Assembly: GCA_013365325.1 (NCBI GenBank)
Contig: JABVXV010000071.1
Location: forward strand, 173,006 to 237,005
Length of the DNA: 64,000 nucleotides
From: Dipetalonema caudispina
Taxonomy: Eukaryota; Nematoda; Chromadorea; Rhabditida; Onchocercidae
Direction: 5' to 3'
The notes beneath the pieces were generated by a model. The model had not been told where the DNA came from. It was given only the letters and a program-made list of their open reading frames with translations, and did no database searches. Shown one piece after another: positions 11,629 through 24,171 of the stretch (positions are counted from its first letter, which is position 1; each line of letters starts with the position of its first letter). A program made the translations under genes and the position numbers.

Positions 11629-14600
11629 CTGTAACTAATTGCGCCTTTTCATTTTATTTGTCGCTTTGTTTGATAAGTGAGAGAAATTTGTCAGTGAGAC
11701 AAATATGCCATTTATACCAATTGAAATGCATTTGCACATTTTAAAAATGAATTTTTAAACAATTTAACTGCTGCACAATTCTAACCAGAAGAAAATCAAT
11801 GTAAGCATTATTTAATCAATTCATTCTCCCTGATTCCCTTTCCCGCTTTCTACTCTATAGCTCACAAAAATTCCAGACAGTAGTAAAATAGTTATCTGAT
11901 AACTTAGCTATAAAACCTCGTCAAAATGCCTCTGAACCTGTTGTGGTACATTTAATTTGCTACGTTTGATGCTTAAAGCTTAGAAAATGGATTCCTTTGT
12001 GCTTGGCTCTATATCTTATTTATGGCCTGAAATTACTACTATTTCATTGAATTGTTTACGAATGGATCGAAATATGGGAAGTGTGGTGGAAGAGCAAGAT
12101 GAAGGAGGGAGCAAGAAGGGCGAAGGATTACTTCAATGGACAGCTGCAGAGTTGTATAACTATTGATAATCTCGTCAACGATTGTTTAAGCTTTTCACTT
12201 TAGTCTGACTTCAAGTCCATCTCATTTTATCATCATATATAACTGACCAATGCTAAACTATCTTTTGATGAATTTCATCTTTAATCTCTCCGTAAAAAAA
12301 GTGAATCGAACAACACTTTATTCTTATTCCTTCCCGGAAGAAGATCGAAGGACATTTAGTCTCTTTCCAAAAGATTGACTTGCTTATTGGATACTTTTGC
12401 CAATTAGTTCCGAACCAAATGTTTAATGGCCTAGCATCTCGCAACTTTTCACATCTATTTTGTTTTTGACATTCTTTCTCTCTTCACATCAGAAAATACT
12501 ACTCTTTCTATTAAGGAAAATTGTTATTTACTGGTACCAGTGGCATTTCCCATAATCGATTGTACCATTTAATGGGGTCTCATTTATACTCACTCACTCT
12601 TTCGATCCATTCGAAATCATATTGCAGCTAATAGTTTTGAAAGAAATTGGTCTATTTTCAAAAATTTAAACTGTAAATTCAAAGTGAAACCTGAAATTTT
12701 AAAATTTTGTGAAAAAAAAAATAAAATTTTTCCTTTTTTTTTTCTTGTTATTTGGACATAACAGTTTGATCATGAAAGTACTATTCTTATCATTTGTTTT
12801 TTTTTGTTTTGAAAAGCTTGTAAAAAGAAGATGGACATCTTAACAGATCTTATTAGTAATGAGAATAGTTATTTACTGGAATATATGAGGTTTAAATTTC
12901 AAATTTCTAACAGGCTTAACAACATAGGCATGAAACAGACAGTGCTAATGTAATATCCCCGATCAACTTTATTCAACTCAACCAAAGCATACTTCAGGCA
13001 ATTTACATGCAATCTCTGTTCATACTTCAAACAATCCATACGCAATCTCGACACGGATATTTCATTTAAAATTATCTCAATTGTGCAAATATCCAGAAAT
13101 CGATAACCAGAAAACTGAAATTTCATTTTCATTTTTCCTCTATTCATTTGCATATTTTATGCTCTCATTCATTTCCACTTCTTTTTTTTTTTTTTTTTTT
13201 GATGAGAATATATATCAGCTATTCTATTATATTCTTGCTGTTTAATTGTTTTGAAGTTTCAGAACAGATTTGACTTTTTTATGGTTTAAATTGTTCAACA
13301 AAACTTGCAGTAAATTTGCTCGGAATAAGATTGAACAGTTGTAGTATGTTTACCCGTGGCATATTCAGTTTTTTTCATTTGTATAGAGAATATTTTCTTT
13401 TGCTTTTTCAAAATTTTTTTTAAAATGAATAAATTGATTCCTTTTCTTTTTTTTTTCTTGGAAAACTAAAGAAGTATATTCGGATGAGAGATTCGTTGAG
13501 TTGGAATTTCATCATGTCGAAAAAAGAATGGAAGTGAAAGCGTATTACTAGATTTTTCATCAAAATTCAATTAATCTCAAATATATGGTTAAAAAATGCG
13601 ACAAATTGACAATTTCATTTGCATAATTCGAAATCTGCTGCTCAATCTGTATCTATAGCGCTTCTTTCTCTCTCTTTTTTTTTTTTTTGCTACAACTTTT
13701 AGAATATTCAACGAGTTGCACAGCAAAGAATTCATTTTTTTTAAGCTTTTTTCCTTTTCAAATTTTGTCTATATTAAAAGTACACTTGTAACAAAAGTAC
13801 TTCTATTCCCTTCCATATGCTAATCTATTCTTCAAACCTAAAATACACTATATTTGTCTGCTATGGCCATCATCCCATTTCATATTTTTCCTTCCTTCTT
13901 TCGATTTGAAACGGATATTCTGTGAAATAGTTGAAATTAACTGGATTATAAAGGAAAAAGAAAAGATATATATATGTATATTCACAAATTAACTGTTTTA
14001 TTGCTTTTCTTAACATAATTAATTTTACAAAAGCTTATCATTTCTGATCATATTGTCTCGACTAAACAAATTTATTTTATGAAATAAAAAAGAAAAATCG
14101 CTAAGTGCATAATCAAAAAAGGAAAATGAAATGAATTGATTCAGTTGTATACATTATGAATCGTTGTTAGAAGAGAAATCTATTTTATCTTAACTGGCGG
14201 CAGCAACTATTTTGTAAGAGAAGGGATTCGATCACCGAGAAACATGTTGTATTGCGATGTTACTACGAATTGTTAAGCTTTACATCCCTCTTGAAATCAT
14301 TAGATGATGACGTCATTAATTTTGATGAAAGTTGATTGCAAGGGAAATCCTTGTTCCATGGGAATATAGAGTCTAGAAAACAAAGTAAGTTGAGAGTTGT
14401 GTAGTAGTAACATTTAAATTTCCATTCAAATTCTAACTTCAGTTAACTTTGAGCACGTTATTTCGCTGAAATAAATGATAACATTGCTTCTTGCAGACAA
14501 TCAACCTATTTAATTTAATAGGGAGAAAGAGAGGAGAAAAAAAGAGTGAGAGGGAAAGAAAAAAAAAAAAAAAAGAAAAAAAAAAAGAAATGGAAAAAGA

Positions 14601-16819
14601 GGAGAGGAATATAGGAAGATAATAGTTATGCTAAAGTTTGATACGAATATTCTCGTTTCTTGGCCTTGAAATGTTTTTGCGCTTCACGTGCCAATCTTCC
14701 ATATTGATCCTACTACGACTGAAGAATTTAGTTGAAAATATTCTCATCGTGTCTGTTTTTAAAAATTTATTCATTAAAGTTAATGTTCTCTCATTTCTCG
14801 TACATTATATGCATCAAGTTATACGATTTCGCATGAAAGGCATATTTGTTGCTGAATGCGATTTCTACATACCTTTTTCTAAATTAGTGAAATTGAGATA
14901 CATCATACTTTATTGAGATATATTAGGTTAGTATTCTTTTGATTTCATGCAAAAATTAGATTTATTGCTGCATTGATGTGTTGCTTTTGCTTTAAAACAT
15001 TTTGAGCACTTTGTGGCATTTAGCAACAAAGAAAATTGGACTCAAGCAGTAAAGAAACGGAATTAATTAAGTTGGAAATTTCAATTTGCGTTTTATTCTT
15101 GGTTATTATTGTTTTACTATTTCTTTAAAGATATTTCATTTTATATTCTAAAATGAAATTCAGTGGAGCAATAATTGATTAGAAATTGGAAACATTGTAA
15201 ATTTTTATCGCTGTTAATGAAAAGATTCACCAGGACATAATGACTTTGTTGTAACTTTATTATTCATTTAATCAATGAAATTAATTGATTAAAATGTAAT
15301 TTTATCTGTTTATAAAACATTATTAAAGCAAATTGTTCATTCCTCGAATTAAGAGCAATATTGTACAGCGGAAAATCATAAAATCAAAACTACAGGTGGG
15401 TAATTTTGATTTAGGATGTGAAAGTGATATTCAAGAGATAAAGCAGTATTGGTCCATTTGAACATGAGTAATCTGACAGTTGTTATCGTCAGAGTAGCTG
15501 TTGCTGATGATTGTGTGACATTGTAAACAAGCTTCCTATCCATCCTCCAACTTTTTCATCTTGATGCCGAAAATTTTGTAAATTCTCGTTGACAACATAT
15601 TAGGAAGAAAATAACTGTGCAACATAGTTTTATGAACTGTACTTGAACTTTTTTCGCTAATTTTTTTATGGCCGTAATGATGCATTTTAGATCTCTTCAA
15701 TAGAGGCTTGTCACTAAGTATAAGTTGGGTGATTTTGGAATATTTAGAATAGCTGAAATAATTTTTAACTTTTTACTTTCTATTTCTAATTAGTACGATC
15801 TCAATTCTTCTAACTAGTTCAGATACCGAAGAACTTTATCGCATGATTGCTTATTGCTAAGGTTTATCTATATGCTGGATGGCTTTCATAATATTAAACT
15901 TTCAATAATATTTCTGTAACGATCAATTTTAATTTTTAGTTTGAGGATCTAAAGTTTACAGCATTAGTAAATGATAATGATCAACCTCGAAGATGACTAA
16001 ATGTTAATTACAGGAGTACTACAAAGGTATTGAGGCCAATGTCCTCGAAATGTATGCTTACAATAACTACTGATCAATAACCAATTGTTTGCCATAAATA
16101 ATATTTCGTTCATTGTTCACAATGGATATTACATTCATCATTCATACAAAATATCAAATTTTCTTTTATTGAAAAAAATGCTTGGTTGTTTAGTATATTT
16201 GATAAAAAAACTCTACTACTGTAAGCTAAATCTAAAATTGGATTGATATGTTAATCTTGTTGAAACTAGATTTTATCAAAAAATATCGTTTTCATTCCGT
16301 ACTCATGATAATGGTCAATTTTAGGTTTCGACCTCTTACATGACAACATGATTCATATATATTTGCGTCTTCATTCTTCAGCAATTTTTAAGCAGTTTTT
16401 GCGCACTCTTTACAGTTTGTTTTATCTCATGTCTTTTCTTTTCCACCATTTGTTATTTAAATCTTTAAATTAGTTTTCTTTTACTCAGTAGATTGTATTA
16501 CTACAGCAAGGATTTAATCTAAAAAGTGCTATTGGAAATTTCCTCCCCAAAATAACCATTTTTTAAAATTATTTTTGTTTCACTAAAATGATTACTTTAA
16601 TCCTTCTGTTATTTGATCAGTTGCTTATGATGCGTTTCATTGATTGCAACGATCTTTCAAAATGCTATTCTCCGAATGTTCAACTTGCAGAAAGATATTG
16701 CATACTATCGTTCGTTAAAGTTAAATTTTCAAGTGAAAAATACGCTCACAAGTGTACTTACATTTGCGTATTCTTGTGTGAGAAGTATGAACTTAATAAA
16801 TGAGTTATTATCATTCCAG
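11629..16819. other. Gene-poor interval between rp2 and ssu-2
   Basis: About 5.2 kb of AT-rich sequence. It contains a homopurine tract (14521-14609), many T/A runs, and one short ATG frame (12062-12166; starts MDRNMGSVVEEQDEGG, 34 codons) of plausible composition but without partner exons. No conserved protein block was recognised on either strand. Confidence 0.5.
14521..14609 (+). repeat. Homopurine (A/G) tract
   Basis: About 89 bases are almost purely A and G, with single T interruptions at 14547 and 14591 and an uninterrupted 43-base purine run between them. It is low-complexity DNA of the kind that can form triplex structures. Confidence 0.85.
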
Positions 16820-16869
16820 GGAGAGAGGAAAAGAAGAAATAGATTGCGTTGGAGGGTGTGGAAAGGATC

Positions 16870-16953
16870 ATGGATGAAGCACAATTAGTTTCCGAAGCAG
16901 TAGGATCAATGAACAATGAAAACTTGATGAGTTGCTTTTGTGGAGGACACTGA
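16870..16953 (+). CDS. Upstream ORF abutting the ssu-2 start codon
   Basis: A 27-codon frame (starts MDEAQLVSEAVGSMNNENL, ends CFCGGH) terminates in TGA at 16951-16953, and the ssu-2 ATG follows at once at 16954, in the same frame. The composition looks protein-like. It could be a translational-control uORF, or an N-terminal extension interrupted by TGA through readthrough, recoding or sequencing error. An acceptor (cattccag) near 16820 suggests the mature 5' end begins about 50 bases before it. Confidence 0.4.
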   Translation: MDEAQLVSEAVGSMNNENLMSCFCGGH

Positions 16954-19900
16954 ATGGCGGGTAATCGCAATTTCGAGACAACGGATAAGCAGCAGTTCGA
17001 TGTAGTACCACCGCCTCCGTTAGAAACTGCTGAAAAAGAAAGACAACGTCTTTTTGGTAAGTGCTTTGACATAAGATTTTAATTCGTTACATTATACAAA
17101 GTTCCCTAAAAATGCAGTAAGTTTGATTCGATTCCTTCAAGTCTTTTTTCTATTAGTTTTAAAGAAGTTTACTTCTGAATTTCGCTCAGCAGTTAAGTGT
17201 ATATCTATTGGCTCTGAATCGTAATCAAGCAAAGAAGGCATTTGCAGAACAGGGCTCTTCAGTTCATCACTTTGATGATTTGCCTGAGGTAACAGAAGAT
17301 GCTGTACGGGCTGCACTGCGAAATGAGGCGAAACGTCACAAATACTGGAAAGCTAGTGCTGTTACAAAAATGATAATTAACCGGATCGAAAATAGTGCCT
17401 GCTTACATGTAAGCTTACATTCTTCGTGTCGCTATAAGTCTAATTATGAATTTAACCTAGTCTGATTTTGTGAATTATTTTAATAACGATTCAATGCTAG
17501 TGAGAAAGAAAATTTTAAAGTTACAAATTTTAGTACTTTAGATAAAACCAGCATTATCCCGAAGACCTTGATTTTGTTGGTTCATTTTTCAGCAGTGGTT
17601 ACCTTAGCAATCGCTTTGAGCACAAAAAAAAAGTGCTATAACGCCCCAGAATATAAACCACAGCATACTAATACGTGAAATAAGATTTGATATTCCAAAC
17701 TGTATCATTTTTTCCATTAAAGTTTGATAAACAACGTTATTAATTATTCAAAAAAAAATTGTTTTGGAATTATATTTTGCATTTATTACATTGCTGTTTT
17801 TACTCTCTTAACCACTTTTTCATGACTGTAAATTAATTGCAAGTCAAAATCCTGTCGTTGTTGCTTCTGTTGCCAAAATTCCTTCCACTGTCCACACGAC
17901 TATCAAAGGAGGTAATGTTTCACAAAAAGAGAGATGTTTTCAGTACGCCATGGAAAGCTTCACTGAAATGAGAAGTACGAGCAAAGCAGTAGAAGGTGTC
18001 ACGCTTGGACAGTTTCTGCAACAACAACAAAGTACTTCTGGCACTTCGCATATAGGTTTAACCCCATGGGACTATGCGATGGACCCACCTGAAGATTTCG
18101 TCGAACAGGTTTATTTTCTCTCTTGTGCACTAGCTATTGGACAAACGGAGTATTCGTCTCATAATTATTTAGTCCTTTCCCGGTTCGGCCTTTATTAGAA
18201 CGAAATTTTTCTTTTCATAATATGATTGATAACCAGTAGAAGTGTTTTAGGTAAAAGTATTGGAGATGCCAGGCACAAGCGAACTGATGGCTTGTCATTC
18301 CTGTAATGCAGAGGGCCTGACACACTGTTTCCATTGTCGTGGCTATGGTACTGACAAATGCACCTGTTGTAGGTAATCTTGTATATTTCATTAAAAATCT
18401 GCTGCAAAAAATACGGGCAACATTAAAATGACATATACCGGAGATGCACTGCTTAAAAACACTGGAGAATAGTTATTTTTAGATACCTTCTGGAAGTAGT
18501 GCCAAGACTCATTTTCTTTTGCTGAATATTACTAAGCACTTCCTACCATAAAAGAGGAAGGTGCTTAGCAATATTGAGCGAAATTGTCCAGTCACTCAGT
18601 ACAAGATCTTGCTGATATGTGAGCATCCAAGGTTACATCACTAAAATTTCGAAAACCTGTGACGCTTATCATCAACGATCACGTCAAATTCAACGGTGGT
18701 TAGAATGTCAGTAGTTCTTAGACATACTGAAATTGTTTAGTGATAAACTGCGAACGTTGTTTGTTAATTCACTAGTTTCGTTAATTGCGATTGCAGAGGA
18801 ACAGGTATGAAAGCAGGAGTTGCTCACCCAGCTATTTATACCCATCCAATGGTTGCTGCCTTTCCTCATGTTAGTTCTCAATATTTTAATCTTACTAAAA
18901 ATTGCTATTACCTTCTTGCAGTTTATTATTATTATTCTTACTATTTTTTTTTTTTTTTTTTTTTTTTTTGAAGATCATAGATTTCATTTTCAGTTATTGA
19001 ATGAAACAGCGATGTATTATTAGAGTAACAATACTACTAGTTGTAAGGACTCATGTACTTTCAGTCGGACTTGAGTCGAGGTTATCCAAGTTCAGGTACT
19101 GCCGTTGTACGGCCTCCATCGGGAGGTCTGGCATATGGCGTAGGTACACCAGTTCATTTTATGTCTCGAGCTGGGGTTCCGCCGCCCGGTATCGGCCAGC
19201 ATGACTTATGCCACTTCTGTCAAGGTCGCGGCATTCGAGAATGTTCTCGTTGCAAAGGACATGGGAAGAAACCGTGCTCAGCATGCGGCGGAAGCGGCAG
19301 TATACGAAGTTATATCAAGCTACGAGTGCAATTGTAAGCTGTTTCAGTGATATACTTTTTCTTTTTATAACATTTTGCAAGGTTAGACCAAATGAACAGA
19401 TATATTCCACCAAAAGTACGAAATCTGAGAATTTACTCTGTTTACAGTGCCGTTGAACACAGCGACTACTATAGTCCCTGCGATATACCCGAGAAAATGC
19501 TGTCAAAAGTTGGCGGGCAGGTGATTATGAGTGAATGTCAGCCCTATGTATGTTTTCCGTGAAAACTGTATTTCCTAATTTTATATTTCAGTAACCACCA
19601 AATTTGACCAACAGATGGATAAAGTCCCGTTCGACGACTAGCATCATAAACCTGGTTCAAGAGTTCGTATTTAAAGCTATGCGAGTAATATACATAAAGT
19701 ACTAATGTTAAGTGACTGAAAAATCCTGGTAGTTCTCTCAGCACCCTCGAACTTAATGGACTTACAGTACGTTAAATTGTTCCAGATCCTGCCTCTAAAA
19801 AAGTATCCCGTCCAGCAAATCAATGAAACAAGCCGGCAGATATGTGCAACACATTTGCAGAAGTGCATCGGTAGATGTCGCATTATAAAGGTAAGTTGTA

Positions 19901-20346
19901 CTAAACATTTATTATAAATAAGCTCGTAGTTAAGACTGTCTAACCAACTGTGAAGCATCATCTGGCGATGCAACAACTTTATACCGGTGATGACCGGTTT
20001 CAAAGAAGTTCGGGAGGAAAAAAAGCTTGAACAGTCCACAGTTTGATTATGAAAATAAGCTTTTCATCAAGATCATGGCAAGATATTTAATGTTTTTTAT
20101 TGCTTCACACATTTGCTGCTACGACCATTTGATATTGATGATGCATTCTGGATATACGGAATTAAACATTATATATGATTAATTCTTACTGTAAAGTAAA
20201 AATAACAGCAACGACATCTCTTGGAAGCGATCCCAGTGGCTAAAGTACACTATCAGCTTGGTTCACGAGAGGGAACATTCTGGATATACGGTGTTGAACA
20301 CTATTGCTATGTACCACATTACCCATCAAAATGTTCTCTGATATGA
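16954..20346 (+). CDS. ssu-2: SSUH2 / SSU-2 homologue with two DnaJ-like cysteine-rich zinc modules
   Basis: Nine exons: 16954-17056, 17248-17408, 17944-18108, 18251-18372, 18797-18869, 19065-19333, 19448-19547, 19786-19890, 20209-20346; 411 residues. The N-terminus is proline-rich, followed by the family block VTEDAVRAALRNEAKRH. The first Cys module is CHSCNAEGLTHCFHC...CTCC (residues 158-183) and the second CHFCQGRGIRECSRCKGHG...CSAC (257-282), DnaJ-type CxxCxGxG motifs without a J domain. A Gly/Pro-rich linker of about 70 residues separates them, much longer than in vertebrate SSUH2. The C-terminus (RHLLEAIPVAKVHY...FWIYGVEHYCYVPHYPSKCS) matches the family end. The exon 2 acceptor at 17247 was chosen by phase; an upstream open extension from 17208 is intronic. 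The role is poorly known; zinc binding is predicted. Confidence 0.9.
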
Positions 20347-21932
20347 ATCCTTTGCGGTATTGTTGTCAATATGCGATATCTGTGTTCTAATTACGATTAT
20401 TTGACTTGGCTTTTCTGATAAATAATATACCTTGAGAGCCTATCAACTCAACGAAGCATCATAGAAAATTTCCAGACAACTCTCCTTAACTTCAGAGCTG
20501 TAGAAAGCCTGTTAGGTTTGAGATGCTAAGTGATACGTGATTAAAAAGATCTATCAACAACAACAACAACTGTTCGGAAAAAGCGAATATCCAATGCGGA
20601 AAATTAGCAATAATACAGTACAAACATTAAATTAGTGTCAAAAGAACTGGAACTGGTTGAAGAGGTTTGAGTAGTGGAAGTTCTTTTATCTGACATTTGG
20701 GTTAAATAACGGCTGCTAAGCAATAGTGGATAACTATATTAAGATAGCAACGGAATTTCTGATGACGCACATAAAAAATAAAGGACTTGATGATTAGACG
20801 TCACAACGCCACTTCTGTGAAAGTTCATATGGTCATTATTTTCGTATTTTCTTCTGAAGAGGGGACCCTGAAAACTAAGTGGAGTTCGGATTAAATGCGT
20901 TCTTAAGACAGTAAAACTATGAGTGGTTCTTCCTGTAATATAAGCACAATCCTTTCAACAACTGAGGTGTGCCACTAAATCAGAGATACTGGGAGGCAAA
21001 CAAATTCAAATGGAATAAGAAATAAGATCACAGCGCTGCTTTCCTTCATAATTTTCTAGAATTTGAAAAATAAATTTTTCAAAAACTTGAAGAAAAACTG
21101 AAAGATGCAGAACATTCCAGTAGTGAATTGAGTAAATCAGTTCCCTCCTTTATTCCATAGTGGGATCTCATCGAACAAGTAAGACCAGTAAGCAAATGAG
21201 TTGGATACCAAATATTCCTTCATTTCTGGATAAATGGTAGAGAATTCCCAGAACAATGTTCAAGAAGATGTATGATAATTAGAACTTATTTTCTCACCCA
21301 AATATTTCAGCAATTTCTTGGATCCTTCTATGTCTTTAACATAGTGGTTGGAGAATTTACGGATATTATGTAAAGAAATCTTTTTGTATTAGAAAAAAGG
21401 ATGAGAAAATATCTACTTTTTCCTGCAAAATTATTGATAAGAGAACAAAGAAAGTGAACATACGGCTTCTTTCATAACTGTATAACAATATTGATAGCAA
21501 ATTTACTCTATTTCCAATTCCCTACCATACCCCACTCCCGATTTCGGGAATCGGAAATACTAAGCCCCAGAACTCCCGACAACCAAGCTAAACAACTTCA
21601 CACGTCGACCACAGCAATTGGTGATAACGATCTACGTCTAATCGACATCACACAATCTGCCAAGAACAGGTTCATTCTCGAGTTGCAAACGTTTCGTGAT
21701 TGTTAGGATGTGTGTAATTGGAAGATAGCACGAGAGAGGAGGAAAAGTGGCGAAAGTCAGACTTTAATATTTGGGAAATCACTGTGGTTGGGGAATAGTA
21801 CTGGGATATTTCCTTCGCGGGATGAAGATCTGGGATTTGAAATCCCAAGGTTTCTTGTAGCTAACTGCTTCCTTCATATTGATGGTCCTTTTTTTTAAAA
21901 AAAAAAAAAAAAAATATTCAAATACGAATGGG
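20347..21932. other. Intergenic region between ssu-2 and txndc15
   Basis: No conserved coding block was recognised. Open frames at 21491-21706 and 21710-21898 lack splice partners. The last 400 bp are less AT-rich than the surroundings and include the 17-base palindrome TGGGATTTGAAATCCCA (21829-21845), about 90 bp upstream of the txndc15 ATG, and an A run just before the start codon. The promoter presumably lies there. I did not find an X-box. Confidence 0.45.
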
Positions 21933-23661
21933 ATGTTTAACGTTCTGCTAATTGCTCACTTGTTGTGTGTTACGGGAATCATAGAAGGTGGCGATATTTT
22001 CGGACAGGATAATGCAACAAACACTCTACCCGCACATGAAAGTTAGTCAAATTTCATTTCCATTTTTACTTTCTTCCCATTATTGTCAGATTGTGAATTT
22101 TTTGGATGATGGGAGCAAAAATGAGGTGAGAATTGTGAGATAGTCAAATTGGTTCGCACTTCGAACTCTTCGTCAGTCCTTTTTTCACTTCACACTTTGT
22201 TCAGGAAGACTATTTTTAGCCATATGAAATTCTTTGTTGTAATATGAAATATATAATAAACGACTCAGAAATATGCAAAATAGCTACAGATCTTTGAAAT
22301 GAGACATTTATGCAGTCTCCTCTGGCATTTCATTAATGATGGAGCCCTTTTGGTTGAAATACACCAGTGGGTAGCGGGTATGCTTGGATTAGTGGTTGTT
22401 TGTACCATTTAGAGAAAATTGAATAAACTATTAAATTTTCTTCTTTCCCTGCAGTTATGACAACAAATATGTATTGTGAATATCCGAAGGATGCTTTCCA
22501 AATACTAATCAATAGGCAGTGTCCCGCTACACATCCATTTTGTGTCATCGATGCACCATTTGATATATTACTCAATCAGAGATATAGATGTGCCACAGGT
22601 TAGTAGCCATTTCTCATGACTGGTTATTTTTTATATTTGGAATGTAGATCGAAGCTTTCTTTTACGTTAAGTTATTAAAATTAATTGTACTGAGTGCTGT
22701 TTTTTATATGGTTTATTTTTACTGCCGTTTGGTTTTGGTTCGCTTTAGCAGAGCAATGTTGAGTAAGGTAGGGATGAATGCGGTATGTGAAGTACCTCTC
22801 ATTAACTGATGTGCATTTTAGCGCCACGTCGAACAGATCTCATCGTACATTTGATGAATTCATCAGAATTGTTGGTACAAGTAAACAGTGACGGTGAATT
22901 TTATGGTGGTCATTCGAATTGTATGCTAACTGCATTTTATTCTCCAGACTGTGCATTTAGCATACGAATGGTGTCCTCTCTATATCAATTACCGCGCATG
23001 TATCCTCGATTGCGTATTGTCGCTACAGATGCAAGAGACCATAGCAAGTAATTTTTTCGTTGAGAATCCAATGTTTTCATCATGATGGGAGACAAACAGC
23101 TTGTTCGGTTATATTTTAATTTAGTACTTAGGTCAGTAATTTCAGGTTGAATAGTCGGTATGGGATCATCGGGACACCTACCATACTACTGTGGGTTGAT
23201 GGCAGCGTAGTTTCCCGTATGGATGAGGCACCTTTCTCATTGAAAGCATTCAGAAATTATATAGAAAAATGGACCGATCTTGAGTTAGAATATATGCCAG
23301 CAATGGAAAGCGAAGATGCTTTGATTGAAAACATACGTAAGTTTTCTGTGATTTTTAATTACATTTAAATTTCATTGAGATGGCACACATAAGACATATG
23401 CTCTTACAATTATTCCACATGGAAAATATCCGTGATTACAATGTGTTAATATCGTTTGTTTTCGTGAGTTTTTCTTTTTTTTTTTGCTTTTAAAACACTG
23501 TTTCAGAATTTCACAAGTCAAGTTTCGATTGGTATCTTTGCATGTCGTGGTGTTCTTTTGTGTTAAGTATTGCTTACTTCTTCATGAATTCGAAATACGG
23601 GCAAGCTGTCTGGGAAACAATTTGGACAAATTACATTCAAGAAAATGGGACTCGACGATAA
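21933..23661 (+). CDS. txndc15: Thioredoxin domain-containing protein 15 homologue (secreted/membrane, ciliary in vertebrates)
   Basis: Five exons: 21933-22041, 22455-22598, 22822-23047, 23146-23336, 23507-23661; 274 residues. A signal peptide (MFNVLLIAHLLCVTGI) opens the protein and a cysteine-containing segment follows. The thioredoxin fold spans about 86-205: LTAFYSPDCAFS replaces the usual WCxxC, leaving only Cys128, so it is unlikely to be a redox-active disulfide exchanger; the cis-proline loop GTPTILLW (Pro171) is kept. One membrane span lies near 233-250, with a short tail ending GTRR. The layout and the single cysteine match vertebrate TXNDC15, a transition-zone-related protein mutated in a Meckel-type ciliopathy. 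A role at nematode sensory cilia is inferred. It converges on the faah gene. Confidence 0.87.
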
Positions 23662-24171
23662 CTTTTCTTTTTTGTTGTATTGACAATTTGCTGTATATTT
23701 TACGTGTTTTCAACCCGTTACTGTCATCATTACACTGCTTTCAACTGTTGTAGGTTAATAATGTTCTGACGATGTGATTGTTTTCAATGACTTAATGACA
23801 GGAATGTTTTTGCTTAAAGTTACAGTGAAGCAAATGATTTCATGGGATTCGTCTCTTCCAAAACTTCTTTCAACTAATGAGATAACTTAAAAGTTTGAAT
23901 TTACTGGCGTAATTCCTTCGTATATTTCTGAGGTTTTTTTCCGTATCAAATTCGGCAGTATAGGTACTGGGAAAGTACCTTTTTGAGTCGTAGAATACTG
24001 GAATACAAAATAACGCTTGATATCTCAAATGATAGTCGACTTTTAATTCAAGATGCATAAAAGATTAACTTTATTAGTCGAGTAGAAACGGTTCATTCTT
24101 TAAGACATATAAAGATGCATTTCTAAGACATATAGAAGATGATTTATAATCCATGATTCGTTGGTTTTAAC
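23662..24171. other. Convergent intergenic region, 3' ends of txndc15 and faah
   Basis: The two stop codons face each other 510 bp apart. The stretch presumably holds both 3' UTRs. I see no further gene or repeat. Confidence 0.55.

Noticed and set aside
12062..12166. 34-codon ATG frame in the gene desert
   Set aside because: The composition is plausible, but no donor/acceptor pair links it to ssu-2: the 5' leader exon near 16821 has stops in all frames.
16758..17072. 104-codon minus-strand frame
   Set aside because: It is antisense to ssu-2 exon 1 and lacks splice signals or conserved blocks.
17208..17247. Open extension upstream of ssu-2 exon 2 (ALNRNQAKKAF)
   Set aside because: No acceptor in the needed phase exists upstream; the strong acceptor at 17247 (tttgcag) gives the right phase.
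20347..21932. Decayed transposon in the ssu-2/txndc15 gap
   Set aside because: Some frames hint at protein-like text, but no transposase or reverse-transcriptase motif or terminal repeat was visible.
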